From contig JAHWJV010000268.1 in the NCBI GenBank assembly GCA_019348265.1, positions 1-5,242 of the forward strand: a stretch of 5,242 bases of DNA, read 5' to 3'. A program made the translations under genes and the position numbers. Shown piece by piece: positions 1 to 5,242 of this stretch (position 1 is the first letter of the stretch; every line of letters begins with the position of its first letter). The notes below the pieces were generated by a model. The model saw nothing but the letters and a program-made list of their open reading frames with translations. It was not told the DNA's origin and searched no databases. Source of the DNA: Gemmatimonadota bacterium (GTDB lineage Bacteria > Gemmatimonadota > Gemmatimonadetes > Longimicrobiales > Longimicrobiaceae).

Positions 1-146
1 TCGCCGTACGTAAAGCGTCACGGGACGCTCCCTAAACCGGGACGGTGCGGTTCGAGCTCAGCGGACCAGCAAGGCTGCGATTCCCGGAGTGGCTCCGGTC
101 GTCGGTGGGAGGTATTCTAATCGCACGCGGCGGACCCCGCCACGGA
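1..146. other. Non-coding region downstream of the operon's last visible gene
   Basis: No convincing gene is visible here. The leftward gene ends at 147 and this stretch would be its 3' trailer or the spacer to the next gene. It holds three short perfect inverted repeats: 14-19/24-29 (AGCGTC, loop of 4), 84-89/93-98 (CCGGAG, loop of 3) and 129-133/137-141 (GGCGG, loop of 3). None is followed by a run of T longer than three on the minus strand. I see no certain promoter for either strand. Confidence 0.55.
12..31 (-). terminator. Weak candidate hairpin terminator downstream of TPR copy A
   Basis: Read on the minus strand, AGCGTC (29-24), a CCGT loop and GACGCT (19-14) form a 6-bp perfect stem. 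Two G-T wobble pairs could extend it, and it is followed by TTTA. It lies about 115 nt beyond the stop of the last visible gene. The T tract is too short for a confident intrinsic terminator, so this may only be a spacer hairpin. Confidence 0.25.
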
Positions 147-1187
147 TCAACTCGGCTCGGGCCTCGGACGGGGGGAGCCCCGCTCCCACTCGCGTCGCGC
201 CGCGTTCACCCGCGAGCAGTCGCGCTCGGCTCCGAGGGTCTCGAAGATGCGTAGCGCGTCGCGCAGCAGGACGCGGGCGGCGCCGGGACGGTGCTGGACA
301 TTGCGCAGATGGGCGATCTGCTCGAGCGCTTCGGCGCGCTCCAGCTCGCGCCCGCCATCAGTCGCGAGGGTCAGCGCGGTATCGAGCAGCCGCTGCGCTT
401 CTTCGTATCTGCCCTCGAGCCGCGCGATCATGCCGCGGTAAAGCGCGATGTGGGTCAGCGTCCCGGCGTCGCCAAGCTCGGTGGCGATCGGCTCCGCCCA
501 ATCGAGCGAGGTCCGCGCCGCATCGAAGTCGCCCGTGCGGATGAGCGGCTCCGCGCGGTTGCTCAGCATCCCGGCGAGCATCGCCCGATCGCCGATCCGC
601 TTCGCGATCTCCACCCCCCGTAGGAAGTGGAGCTCCGCTTCGGACCACTCTTCCAGGTCGACACAGACCATTCCCAGGTTGTTGTACGCGTTCCCGGCCG
701 TGAGGTCGCTCCCGGCACGCACGCAGGCGCTGATCCCCTCGAGGTACAGTGTCCTCGCCTCGCGCAGGTTGCCCAGGGCGTTGGAGAGCGCGCCGAGATT
801 GGCGCAGATGGCACCGATCAGCTCGTCATCGCCCTGGTCGCGCGCCGACTCCAGCGCACGCTCGTAGCACTCCTGCGCGGCCGGCCACTCGCCCAGCTGG
901 TGCTGGATCGTGCCGAGCAGGTTCAACGACCGGGCGATCTCTCGCGTTAGCCCGGTCAGATCCGCTACCTGCAGCGCGGTCTCCGCTACCTCTTCCGCGG
1001 CTTCGCACCGACCCGTCTGGCGGAGCACGCGGGCCGTCGCCCGCGTGGCACGGAGCATCGGCTCGATCTCGCCTCGGCGGACGGATACTCGAATGGCGTC
1101 GTTGTAACAGCCATACGCCTCCTCCCAGCGGCCCGCGCGCTCATGGAGCGAGCCCTCGTCGAGGATCCTTCCGAGCTCCGGATGCAT
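147..1187 (-). CDS. TPR-repeat protein, copy A (346 aa)
   Basis: This is a soluble protein made almost wholly of about eight tetratricopeptide-like helical hairpins of roughly 40 residues: about 8-41, 42-80, 84-120, 123-160, 163-200, 202-240, 243-280 and 283-320. The typical TPR pattern (small residue, G-x-W/Y, then E-A, then a hydrophobic face ending near A) is clear, for example around GRWEEA at 19-24 and NNLGMVC at 169-175. TPR arrays bind peptides or partner proteins, and no catalytic domain, signal peptide or membrane segment is visible. The C-terminus after residue 320 is short, charged and proline-rich. The start is the ATG at 1187, preceded by AAGGAG with a 4-nt spacer and aligned within one residue of the start of its paralogue (3630-4673). 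It lies 17 nt after the lipoprotein gene, so the two are surely co-transcribed. A protein-interaction partner of the kinase or lipoprotein is inferred; the molecular role is unknown. Confidence 0.88.
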   Translation of the reverse strand: MHPELGRILDEGSLHERAGRWEEAYGCYNDAIRVSVRRGEIEPMLRATRATARVLRQTGRCEAAEEVAETALQVADLTGLTREIARSLNLLGTIQHQLGEWPAAQECYERALESARDQGDDELIGAICANLGALSNALGNLREARTLYLEGISACVRAGSDLTAGNAYNNLGMVCVDLEEWSEAELHFLRGVEIAKRIGDRAMLAGMLSNRAEPLIRTGDFDAARTSLDWAEPIATELGDAGTLTHIALYRGMIARLEGRYEEAQRLLDTALTLATDGGRELERAEALEQIAHLRNVQHRPGAARVLLRDALRIFETLGAERDCSRVNAARREWERGSPRPRPEPS

Positions 1188-1191
1188 GGTA

Positions 1192-1197
1192 CTCCTT
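1192..1197 (-). promoter_or_regulatory. Shine-Dalgarno site of TPR copy A
   Basis: AAGGAG on the minus strand, 4 nt before the ATG at 1187. This strong site lies inside the 17-nt gap after the lipoprotein stop codon (TAG at 1207-1205). It fixes the start and supports translation of the two genes from one message. Confidence 0.8.
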
Positions 1198-1204
1198 TCC
1201 CCGG

Positions 1205-1735
1205 CTAATCTGGTGCTGAGAGCATGTAGCCGCTGTTCCCGCGGAGCACGGCGAAGGCGGACTCGGAAACCGGGTCGTACCCGCCGTCGGGGACGGTGAG
1301 TGTGCCGTCGTCGTGCCGCTTGACGATGCGGGGGGGCCTGCTGGTGTCACAGCCCCTGGCGTCCAGGGTGAGAACGCCCCACGGCGTAGCAGCGTCCGGC
1401 GCGGGCGTGATCTGGACGTTCACCCCGCTCGTGTTGCCCTCCATCTCGCTCAGCACGAGCCTCCGCGCGGACGAGCGGCTACCCCAGACCGTGAGTACAT
1501 GGTTACGGCCGTTCCCCTCGAAGCGGATCGCCCGACCGTTGTTTTCGGGAAGTTCGACCGTGACCGGGCCACGGAGCGCCGCCGCCGGCGGGGTGCAGTT
1601 GAGCGGTGTCATGCGTGCGAGAGTGTCTTCCTTGAAGGTGCTGTCTCCCGGATTGCCCCTCATCGGATTGCACCCGGCCGCGAAAAAGGCCGCGAGTACG
1701 CCAACGAGACCAGCCCACCCGTGCCGCATCTGCAT
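1205..1735 (-). CDS. Small exported lipoprotein, copy A (176 aa)
   Basis: This is a predicted lipoprotein of unrecognised family. Residues 1-21 are a short positively charged start (R4, H5), a hydrophobic core and AAG, followed by Cys22, which fits a type II signal peptide with the lipobox A-A-G-C. The mature part should therefore be lipid-anchored outside the cytoplasm. The rest (about 40-175) looks like an all-beta domain with two further cysteines, C47 and C129, both conserved in the related gene at 4723-5242 and possibly disulfide-bonded. Signature stretches are WG (119-120), LDA (124-126), GC (128-129), PPR (134-136), YDP (153-155) and GNS (166-168). The ATG at 1735 was chosen over an upstream in-frame start at 1828: it has GAGGAG six bases upstream, it begins exactly at the signal peptide, and the upstream extension would overlap the kinase gene and mask the signal sequence. 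It lies 25 nt after the kinase stop and 17 nt before TPR copy A. Substrate or ligand is unknown. Confidence 0.87.
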   Translation of the reverse strand: MQMRHGWAGLVGVLAAFFAAGCNPMRGNPGDSTFKEDTLARMTPLNCTPPAAALRGPVTVELPENNGRAIRFEGNGRNHVLTVWGSRSSARRLVLSEMEGNTSGVNVQITPAPDAATPWGVLTLDARGCDTSRPPRIVKRHDDGTLTVPDGGYDPVSESAFAVLRGNSGYMLSAPD

Positions 1736-1741
1736 GGTTTT

Positions 1742-1747
1742 CTCCTC
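1742..1747 (-). promoter_or_regulatory. Shine-Dalgarno site of lipoprotein copy A
   Basis: GAGGAG on the minus strand, 6 nt before the ATG at 1735 and within the 25-nt gap after the kinase stop. It decides the lipoprotein start in favour of 1735 over the longer reading frame that begins inside the kinase gene. Confidence 0.8.
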
Positions 1748-1760
1748 GGGGATGAGAGTG

Positions 1761-3488
1761 CTACTGACCCGTCGCGCCCGCCGTCTCGGGCGTGCCGCCG
1801 TGAACCGCCGGCTCGGGAGCCGCGGCACTGAGGGGAAGCCGAAGCATGAACCTGGACCCTACCCCGACCTCGCTTTCGGCGCTGAGATCGCCGCCGAGCA
1901 GTCCCGCCAGCCGGCGCGAGATGGGCAACCCGAGCCCGGTACCACCCTTGGTGCCCTTGATCTGCTCGTACTCTTCGAAGATCCGGCCCAGGTCCTCGGG
2001 CGGAATGCCCGCCCCGGTATCGCTCACGGCGAGCTCGACCGACGGCTGGTCGCCCGTGGCGGAGGCAGTGGCCGCGAGCCGCACCTCGCCGCGGGTGAAC
2101 TTCACCGCGTTCGACAGAAGGTTCACCAGGATTTGCTGCACTCGCAGTGGATCGGTGCGCAGCGTCGGCAGGCCCTCGGCGATCTCCACGACCAGATTCA
2201 CTTCCTTCTGGTCCGCCAGCGGCCCGATGATGCCGGTCACCCGGTCGAGAAGCTGCTCCACCGTGATCTCCTCCATCGCCAGGTCCATCTTCCCGGCGGC
2301 GACCTTGGAGAGGTCCAGGATGTCGTTCACCAGCGCGAGCAGGTTCTCGGCTGCCGCTTGGGACTTCCGGAGCCACTTCGCCGCCTTTTCGGGAATGTCG
2401 CCGCCGACGCCGTCGAGCAGGAGGGTGTTGTAGCCCATGATCGCGCCGACCGGGTTGCGCAGCTCGTGGTTGATCGAGGCGAAGAACCGCTCCTTAGACT
2501 CGCTGAGCCTGCTGAGCTCCGCGTAGGCCGCCTCCAGCTCGGCGGAGCGATCGGCCACCGTTTCGTGAAGCTGCGCGTTGGCGATGGCTACCGCGGCGTG
2601 GCCGGCCAGCGTGAGACCGAGCCGGACGTCGCGCGGCAGGATCGAGTATTCTCGTCGGTACCCCACCACCAGCGCGCCGAAGGTGTCGCCGAAGAGGGAG
2701 AGCGGGATTCCCAGGCCCACCTTCATCCCCTCCTCAGCGTGGCAGGGGAAGTTCTCGACCCGCAGGTTCGCTTCGGCACCCCCCACCGTGAGCGGCTTCT
2801 CCGCCTCGACCACCGTGCGCGCCAGGTGGTAGTCGTCCTGCGCCTTCTGGGTGTTGCGAAGTCCCACCGATGCCGCCGTGTAGATGCGGTCTCCGTGCGC
2901 CGTGCTCACCGTCACGTAATGCGCGCCGAGCAGCGTGCGCGTGAAGCGCGCGACCAGGCTGAGCACCTCGTCCTTGTCCAGCGTCCGGTTGGCCGCGAGA
3001 CCGAGTGTGTGCAGCGCCTCGCTCTCTTCGACCCGCTGACGCAGCTCCTTCGCCTCCGCCTCCGCCCGCTGGACGCGCTGATGCCGCTGGTGTACGTGCT
3101 CCAGCGCCTCGATCACCTGCTGCCACGGCTGCAGATCCTCCCCGAACGAGCCCTCCGGCGCCATCATCACGCACAACGAGTTGCGCTTCTGGTCCGCGCG
3201 CAGCGGCAGGAGCAGCATGTCGGCTTCCGGGAAATTCACCGCGTCGATGGGGAACTCCGAGCCGATGGGGAAGACCTCCGGACGCATGACGTGCAGCGCC
3301 ATGTCCACCAGGTCCGGCGTGAGCTCGACCTGCTCGGGCCAGCGGTGCAGGATGGAGCGCTCATTCAGGTCCACGTGCATCGCGCACAGCACCTTCAGCT
3401 GCGCGCCCAGCGACTCGACGGTATTACGGAACGCGGCGGCGGGGTCTTCGCTCTGGTAGATCCGGAGGGCGGTTCGCTGCAAGTCCAT
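1761..3488 (-). CDS. Soluble GAF-domain sensor histidine kinase (575 aa)
   Basis: This is a two-component sensor kinase: it should autophosphorylate on a histidine and pass the phosphate to a response regulator aspartate. In order: a GAF-like, degenerate N-terminal region (about 10-130); a charged helical linker (about 130-160); a clearer GAF domain (about 160-308) ending in a GHAAVAIANA-type helix; a short coiled coil (about 310-335); HisKA dimerisation and phosphoacceptor domain (about 331-398) with H341 in HELRNP, whose ExxN part also fits the phosphatase motif of this class; and a HATPase_c domain (about 440-553) with N-box N456/N460, G1 box DTGAG at 490-494 and G2 box GGTGLG at 515-520. 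A 20-residue Ala/Gly/Pro-rich tail follows. No transmembrane segment or signal peptide is seen, so it is cytoplasmic; no receiver domain is attached. The ATG at 3488 has a modest GGGG six bases upstream. A GTG at 3581 would add 31 Arg/Pro-rich residues and is less likely. The GAF ligand cannot be read from sequence. Confidence 0.93.
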   Translation of the reverse strand: MDLQRTALRIYQSEDPAAAFRNTVESLGAQLKVLCAMHVDLNERSILHRWPEQVELTPDLVDMALHVMRPEVFPIGSEFPIDAVNFPEADMLLLPLRADQKRNSLCVMMAPEGSFGEDLQPWQQVIEALEHVHQRHQRVQRAEAEAKELRQRVEESEALHTLGLAANRTLDKDEVLSLVARFTRTLLGAHYVTVSTAHGDRIYTAASVGLRNTQKAQDDYHLARTVVEAEKPLTVGGAEANLRVENFPCHAEEGMKVGLGIPLSLFGDTFGALVVGYRREYSILPRDVRLGLTLAGHAAVAIANAQLHETVADRSAELEAAYAELSRLSESKERFFASINHELRNPVGAIMGYNTLLLDGVGGDIPEKAAKWLRKSQAAAENLLALVNDILDLSKVAAGKMDLAMEEITVEQLLDRVTGIIGPLADQKEVNLVVEIAEGLPTLRTDPLRVQQILVNLLSNAVKFTRGEVRLAATASATGDQPSVELAVSDTGAGIPPEDLGRIFEEYEQIKGTKGGTGLGLPISRRLAGLLGGDLSAESEVGVGSRFMLRLPLSAAAPEPAVHGGTPETAGATGQ

Positions 3489-3629
3489 CGGAGACCCCGA
3501 ACGGCAAGCGTAAAGGGCGGAGCACGGGCGGCTCTTCCGGCGGGGGAGTGGCCGGGAAGGGCCAACCTCAATATGCGGCACCGAGGCGAGTGGCGCCAGA
3601 AAAACGCGCGCGACCGGCCGGACTGCGCT
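3489..3629 (-). other. 141-nt intergenic spacer before the kinase gene
   Basis: This is the longest gap inside the cluster; the other three are 17-49 nt. It could hold an internal promoter for the kinase, lipoprotein A and TPR A genes, but I found no pair of -35/-10 boxes I would defend. Its upstream end contains a T5 tract on the minus strand (3604-3600) after a very GC-rich stretch. Close to the kinase start is a GGGG (3498-3495), a weak ribosome binding site. Confidence 0.5.
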
Positions 3630-3643
3630 CTAGATCCCGGCCG
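3600..3643 (-). terminator. Candidate attenuator or weak terminator at the end of TPR copy B
   Basis: On the minus strand CGGCCGG (3643-3637) pairs perfectly with CCGGCCG (3621-3615) around a 15-nt loop that contains the TPR B stop codon. A T5 tract (3604-3600) follows about 10 nt after the stem. The gap between stem and T tract is too long for a textbook intrinsic terminator. It could still lower read-through from the upstream pair into the kinase gene, or be a processing site. Confidence 0.28.
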
Positions 3644-4673
3644 CGGTGCCGGGCTGCCCGGCACCCTGCCAGGAGAGTATTGTCGCGTTTACTCTCTCGG
3701 CGTCACGCCCCGCCCCGAGCGTCTCGAAGATTCGCAGCGCGTCGCGCAGGAGCAGCATCGCCGGGCCCCGGCGCCCCTCCGCACGGCGCAGCTGCGCGAT
3801 CTCCTCCATGACCTCGCCGCGGGAGAGGGCAACCCCGGTCGCGGTTGCCGTCGCCAGCGCCCGGTCCAGGTGACGGTTCGCTTCCGGATACTGCCCCTGC
3901 AGCCGCGCCATCATCCCGCGGTAGCGATGGACGTCCGCCAGAGTGCGGGGGTCGTTCAACCGCTCCGCCACCTCGCACCCACGGTCGAGCGACTCGGCGG
4001 CCGCGGCGAACTCGCCGGTGCGGAGGAGAGGTTCGGCGCGGTGGGTCATCAGCCGCGCGAGCAGGCTGAGATCCCCGAGCCGCTCGGCGATCTCGGCTCC
4101 GCGGAGGAAATTTACTTCCGCGTCCGTCCAGTCTTCGAGGTCGGTGCAGACCATCCCGAGGTTGTTATAGATCGTCGCGGCAAGCTGATCACTCCCGCAC
4201 CGAACGGCTGCCCCGATCGCCTCCAGATACAGCGCTCGGGCGCCGCGGAGATTCCCTGCGGCGTTCGATATAGCGCCGAGATTCTGCGAGACGGCTGCGA
4301 TCAGCTCATCGTCGCCACCATCTCTGGCGATCTCGAGCGCCTGAAAGTACAGGCGTTCCGCGGCCGGCCAATCCTCCCGCTGATGCTGAACCGTCGCGAG
4401 CATGTTCATGGCCCGTGCTGCCTGTCGAGGCAATCCGCATGCTTGAGCGATTTCGAAAGCTAGGTCCGCGAGCTCCGCTCCCGCCTCGTCGCGGTGGCTC
4501 TTTCGAAACACCCGTGCGGTATTCAGAACGGAACCCAGGATGTTTGGGACGTCACCGGCTCGACGGGCTCGGCCGAACACCTCGCTGTACACGTGGCACG
4601 CTTCATCCCAACGGCCGGCGTGCTCGTGCTCGACACCGGCGTCTATCAAGGGTTTGAAATCCGATGTCACCAT
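3630..4673 (-). CDS. TPR-repeat protein, copy B (347 aa)
   Basis: Paralogue of the 147-1187 product: the two align end to end with one length difference near the start and no internal gap, and a hand count gives 173 identities over 319 residues (about 54%). It has the same eight or so TPR-like hairpins. The best conserved parts are repeats 4-5 (shared NNLGMVC, then DLE, FLRG and EIA) and the C-terminal block with LLRDALRIFETLGA, then RD and RVNA. No enzyme domain, signal peptide or membrane helix is visible, so a cytoplasmic adaptor role is inferred. The ATG at 4673 was chosen because it matches the paralogue's start to within one residue; the longer frame to 4922 overlaps the upstream gene and has no homology to support it. 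Oddly, no Shine-Dalgarno lies at normal spacing: the nearest GGAGGG is some 22 nt upstream. It follows the exported-protein gene by 49 nt and precedes the kinase by 141 nt. Confidence 0.88.
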   Translation of the reverse strand: MVTSDFKPLIDAGVEHEHAGRWDEACHVYSEVFGRARRAGDVPNILGSVLNTARVFRKSHRDEAGAELADLAFEIAQACGLPRQAARAMNMLATVQHQREDWPAAERLYFQALEIARDGGDDELIAAVSQNLGAISNAAGNLRGARALYLEAIGAAVRCGSDQLAATIYNNLGMVCTDLEDWTDAEVNFLRGAEIAERLGDLSLLARLMTHRAEPLLRTGEFAAAAESLDRGCEVAERLNDPRTLADVHRYRGMMARLQGQYPEANRHLDRALATATATGVALSRGEVMEEIAQLRRAEGRRGPAMLLLRDALRIFETLGAGRDAERVNATILSWQGAGQPGTAAGI

Positions 4674-4722
4674 AGCGCTGGATTCAGCTGCAACACCCTC
4701 CCTCCCCCCACGCGGGGGTGGA
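4674..4722 (-). promoter_or_regulatory. Short spacer with G-rich tract and possible hairpin before TPR copy B
   Basis: On the minus strand a CCCCC (4718-4714), loop GCGT and GGGGG (4709-4705) can form a hairpin. The same G run continues as GGGGGG-A-GGG-A-GGG (4709-4696), which could instead form a G-quadruplex or serve as a distant ribosome-binding tract. The start codon lies about 22 nt beyond it with no nearer site. A translational control role is speculative. Confidence 0.35.
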
Positions 4723-5242
4723 CTATTTCTTTGCAGGAGTGCCTTGAGGTGTATTCCCTCCAAGAATTCCCGCCCCGGGCGTCGCCAGAATGTACGAGCT
4801 GTTTCCGATGATCGGACCAATCGCCCGCTGCAATTCCGGGTCGTAACGGCTCCCGGGCACGAAAACGCCGTTCTTGAGAATGGCCGCGCGGGGTGGGTTT
4901 CCGAGATTACAACCGACGGCATCCAGGGAAATGTAGCCCCACCGCGTATTGGCCGAAATTGGCCCGCCCCCGGTTAGTGTGAGATTCACACCGCGCTGCA
5001 CCCCGGGAACGTCCTTCATATCTATCTCTGTGGGTGCTGAATGGTTGACGAACACCTCGTGCTTCTCCGTTCCCGGCGATAGCCTCCTCCGCTTCTCGCT
5101 GCTCACTCCCACCTCCCAGAGATGGCCGAGTGTCTCCTGCGGACTGCAGATAGCAGGAACCCACGGCGGCCGAGGAGTAAGAGCGCGTAGGGAGTCCTCG
5201 AGCGCTCGACGTTCCGCGCTCGCAGCCGCAAGGGGCTGGCTT
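4723..5242 (-). CDS. Exported small protein, copy B, partial at the right edge (172 aa visible)
   Basis: A diverged relative of the lipoprotein at 1205-1735. The minus-strand frame stays open from the stop (TAG, 4725-4723) to the window edge, so the true start and any signal peptide lie beyond 5242. Shared features, in order: an ED-x-L then TP stretch near the visible N-terminus; a Cys followed by x-P (visible residue 32); WG, LDA and GC (second Cys, residue 111); PPR; VP; YDP; and GNS-x-Y near the C-terminus. The two Cys are 79 residues apart here and 82 apart in copy A. About 20 more residues would be needed upstream to match copy A's signal peptide. The GTG at 5112 is an unlikely start because homology extends upstream of it and no ribosome binding site is properly spaced. 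A polar Gly/Pro/Lys tail of about 15 residues extends past the end of copy A. GC is about 60% in a 360-base sample, lower than the kinase gene. Function unknown; extracytoplasmic location is inferred from the relative. Confidence 0.75.
   Translation of the reverse strand, partial: SQPLAAASAERRALEDSLRALTPRPPWVPAICSPQETLGHLWEVGVSSEKRRRLSPGTEKHEVFVNHSAPTEIDMKDVPGVQRGVNLTLTGGGPISANTRWGYISLDAVGCNLGNPPRAAILKNGVFVPGSRYDPELQRAIGPIIGNSSYILATPGAGILGGNTPQGTPAKK

Larger units (their letters stand above)
147..1735 (-). repeat. Module copy A: lipoprotein gene followed by TPR gene
   Basis: Downstream copy of a duplicated two-gene unit. Gene order, orientation and tight spacing (17 nt) match the unit at 3630-5242. 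DNA-level similarity survives in places: 234-271 matches 3717-3754 at 33 of 38 bases, and 655-687 resembles 4138-4170. Most of the rest is recognisable only as protein, so the duplication is old. Confidence 0.8.
3630..5242 (-). repeat. Module copy B: exported-protein gene followed by TPR gene
   Basis: Upstream copy of the same two-gene unit, cut by the window edge. The TPR genes have kept about 54% protein identity while the exported proteins have drifted much further. The kinase gene separates the copies. The repeating unit may therefore be kinase-lipoprotein-TPR, with a further kinase lying past the right edge; that last point is a prediction only. Confidence 0.75.

Noticed and set aside
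129..141. GGCGG/CCGCC hairpin just after the TPR A stop as an intrinsic terminator
   Set aside because: The stem is only 5 bp and is followed by GCGTGCG rather than a T tract, so it does not meet the usual pattern.
3489..3581. GTG start at 3581 that would lengthen the kinase by 31 residues
   Set aside because: The extension is Arg/Pro/Ser-rich without domain character and overlaps the spacer; the ATG at 3488 begins a sensible helix and has a GGGG six bases upstream.
1296..4463. A 1055-codon open frame on the plus strand
   Set aside because: It lies antisense to lipoprotein A, the kinase and most of TPR B, all of which have recognisable domains, paralogues and ribosome binding sites. Its product is Arg/His/Leu-rich with no domain I can recognise. 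Long antisense frames are expected in DNA of this GC content.
4674..4922. Upstream extension of TPR B by 83 residues
   Set aside because: It overlaps the exported-protein gene in another frame, carries no homology to the paralogue, and the ATG at 4673 matches the paralogue's start to within one residue.
4723..5112. The right-most gene as a truncated pseudogene lacking its export signal
   Set aside because: The frame continues upstream to the window edge with matching residues, so the missing signal peptide is explained by the window boundary and not by decay.
4907..5164. An 85-codon minus-strand frame at the right end
   Set aside because: It is a frame-shifted shadow of the partial exported-protein gene; the correct frame shows clear homology to lipoprotein A on both sides of it.

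Overview
The window reads as a compact, leftward-transcribed bacterial operon. All five supported genes are on the minus strand, so the 5' end of the cluster is at the right edge. GC is high: hand-counted 60-base samples in the kinase gene run at about 70-75%, and in the right-most gene at about 60%. Canonical Shine-Dalgarno sites (AAGGAG, GAGGAG) and a lipobox signal peptide indicate a bacterium. A high-GC Gram-negative such as a Gemmatimonadota or myxobacterial relative fits the mix of TPR proteins and soluble GAF histidine kinases, but this lineage guess is weak. No rRNA, tRNA, CRISPR array or transposase was seen.

Transcription order (right to left): (1) 4723-5242, the 3' part of a gene for a small exported protein, open to the window edge; (2) 3630-4673, a 347-aa TPR protein (copy B); (3) 1761-3488, a 575-aa soluble GAF sensor histidine kinase; (4) 1205-1735, a 176-aa lipoprotein (copy A); (5) 147-1187, a 346-aa TPR protein (copy A). 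Gaps are 49, 141, 25 and 17 nt. The 141-nt gap before the kinase is the most likely place for an internal promoter or processing point. The first 146 bases hold only small inverted repeats.

The main discovery is that genes 1-2 and genes 4-5 are two copies of one module, [exported small protein - TPR protein], on either side of the kinase. The TPR copies align over 319 residues without an internal gap at about 54% identity (hand count). The exported proteins are much more diverged but share two cysteines at matching spacing and a clear C-terminal signature (WG, LDA, GC, PPR, VP, YDP, GNS, Y).

A working picture, which is inference: a cytoplasmic kinase senses an intracellular ligand or partner through its GAF region. 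The TPR proteins act as cytoplasmic adaptors or partners, and the paired lipoproteins act outside the cytoplasm. No response regulator lies in the window, so the output is unknown. I do not recognise this gene set as a named system.
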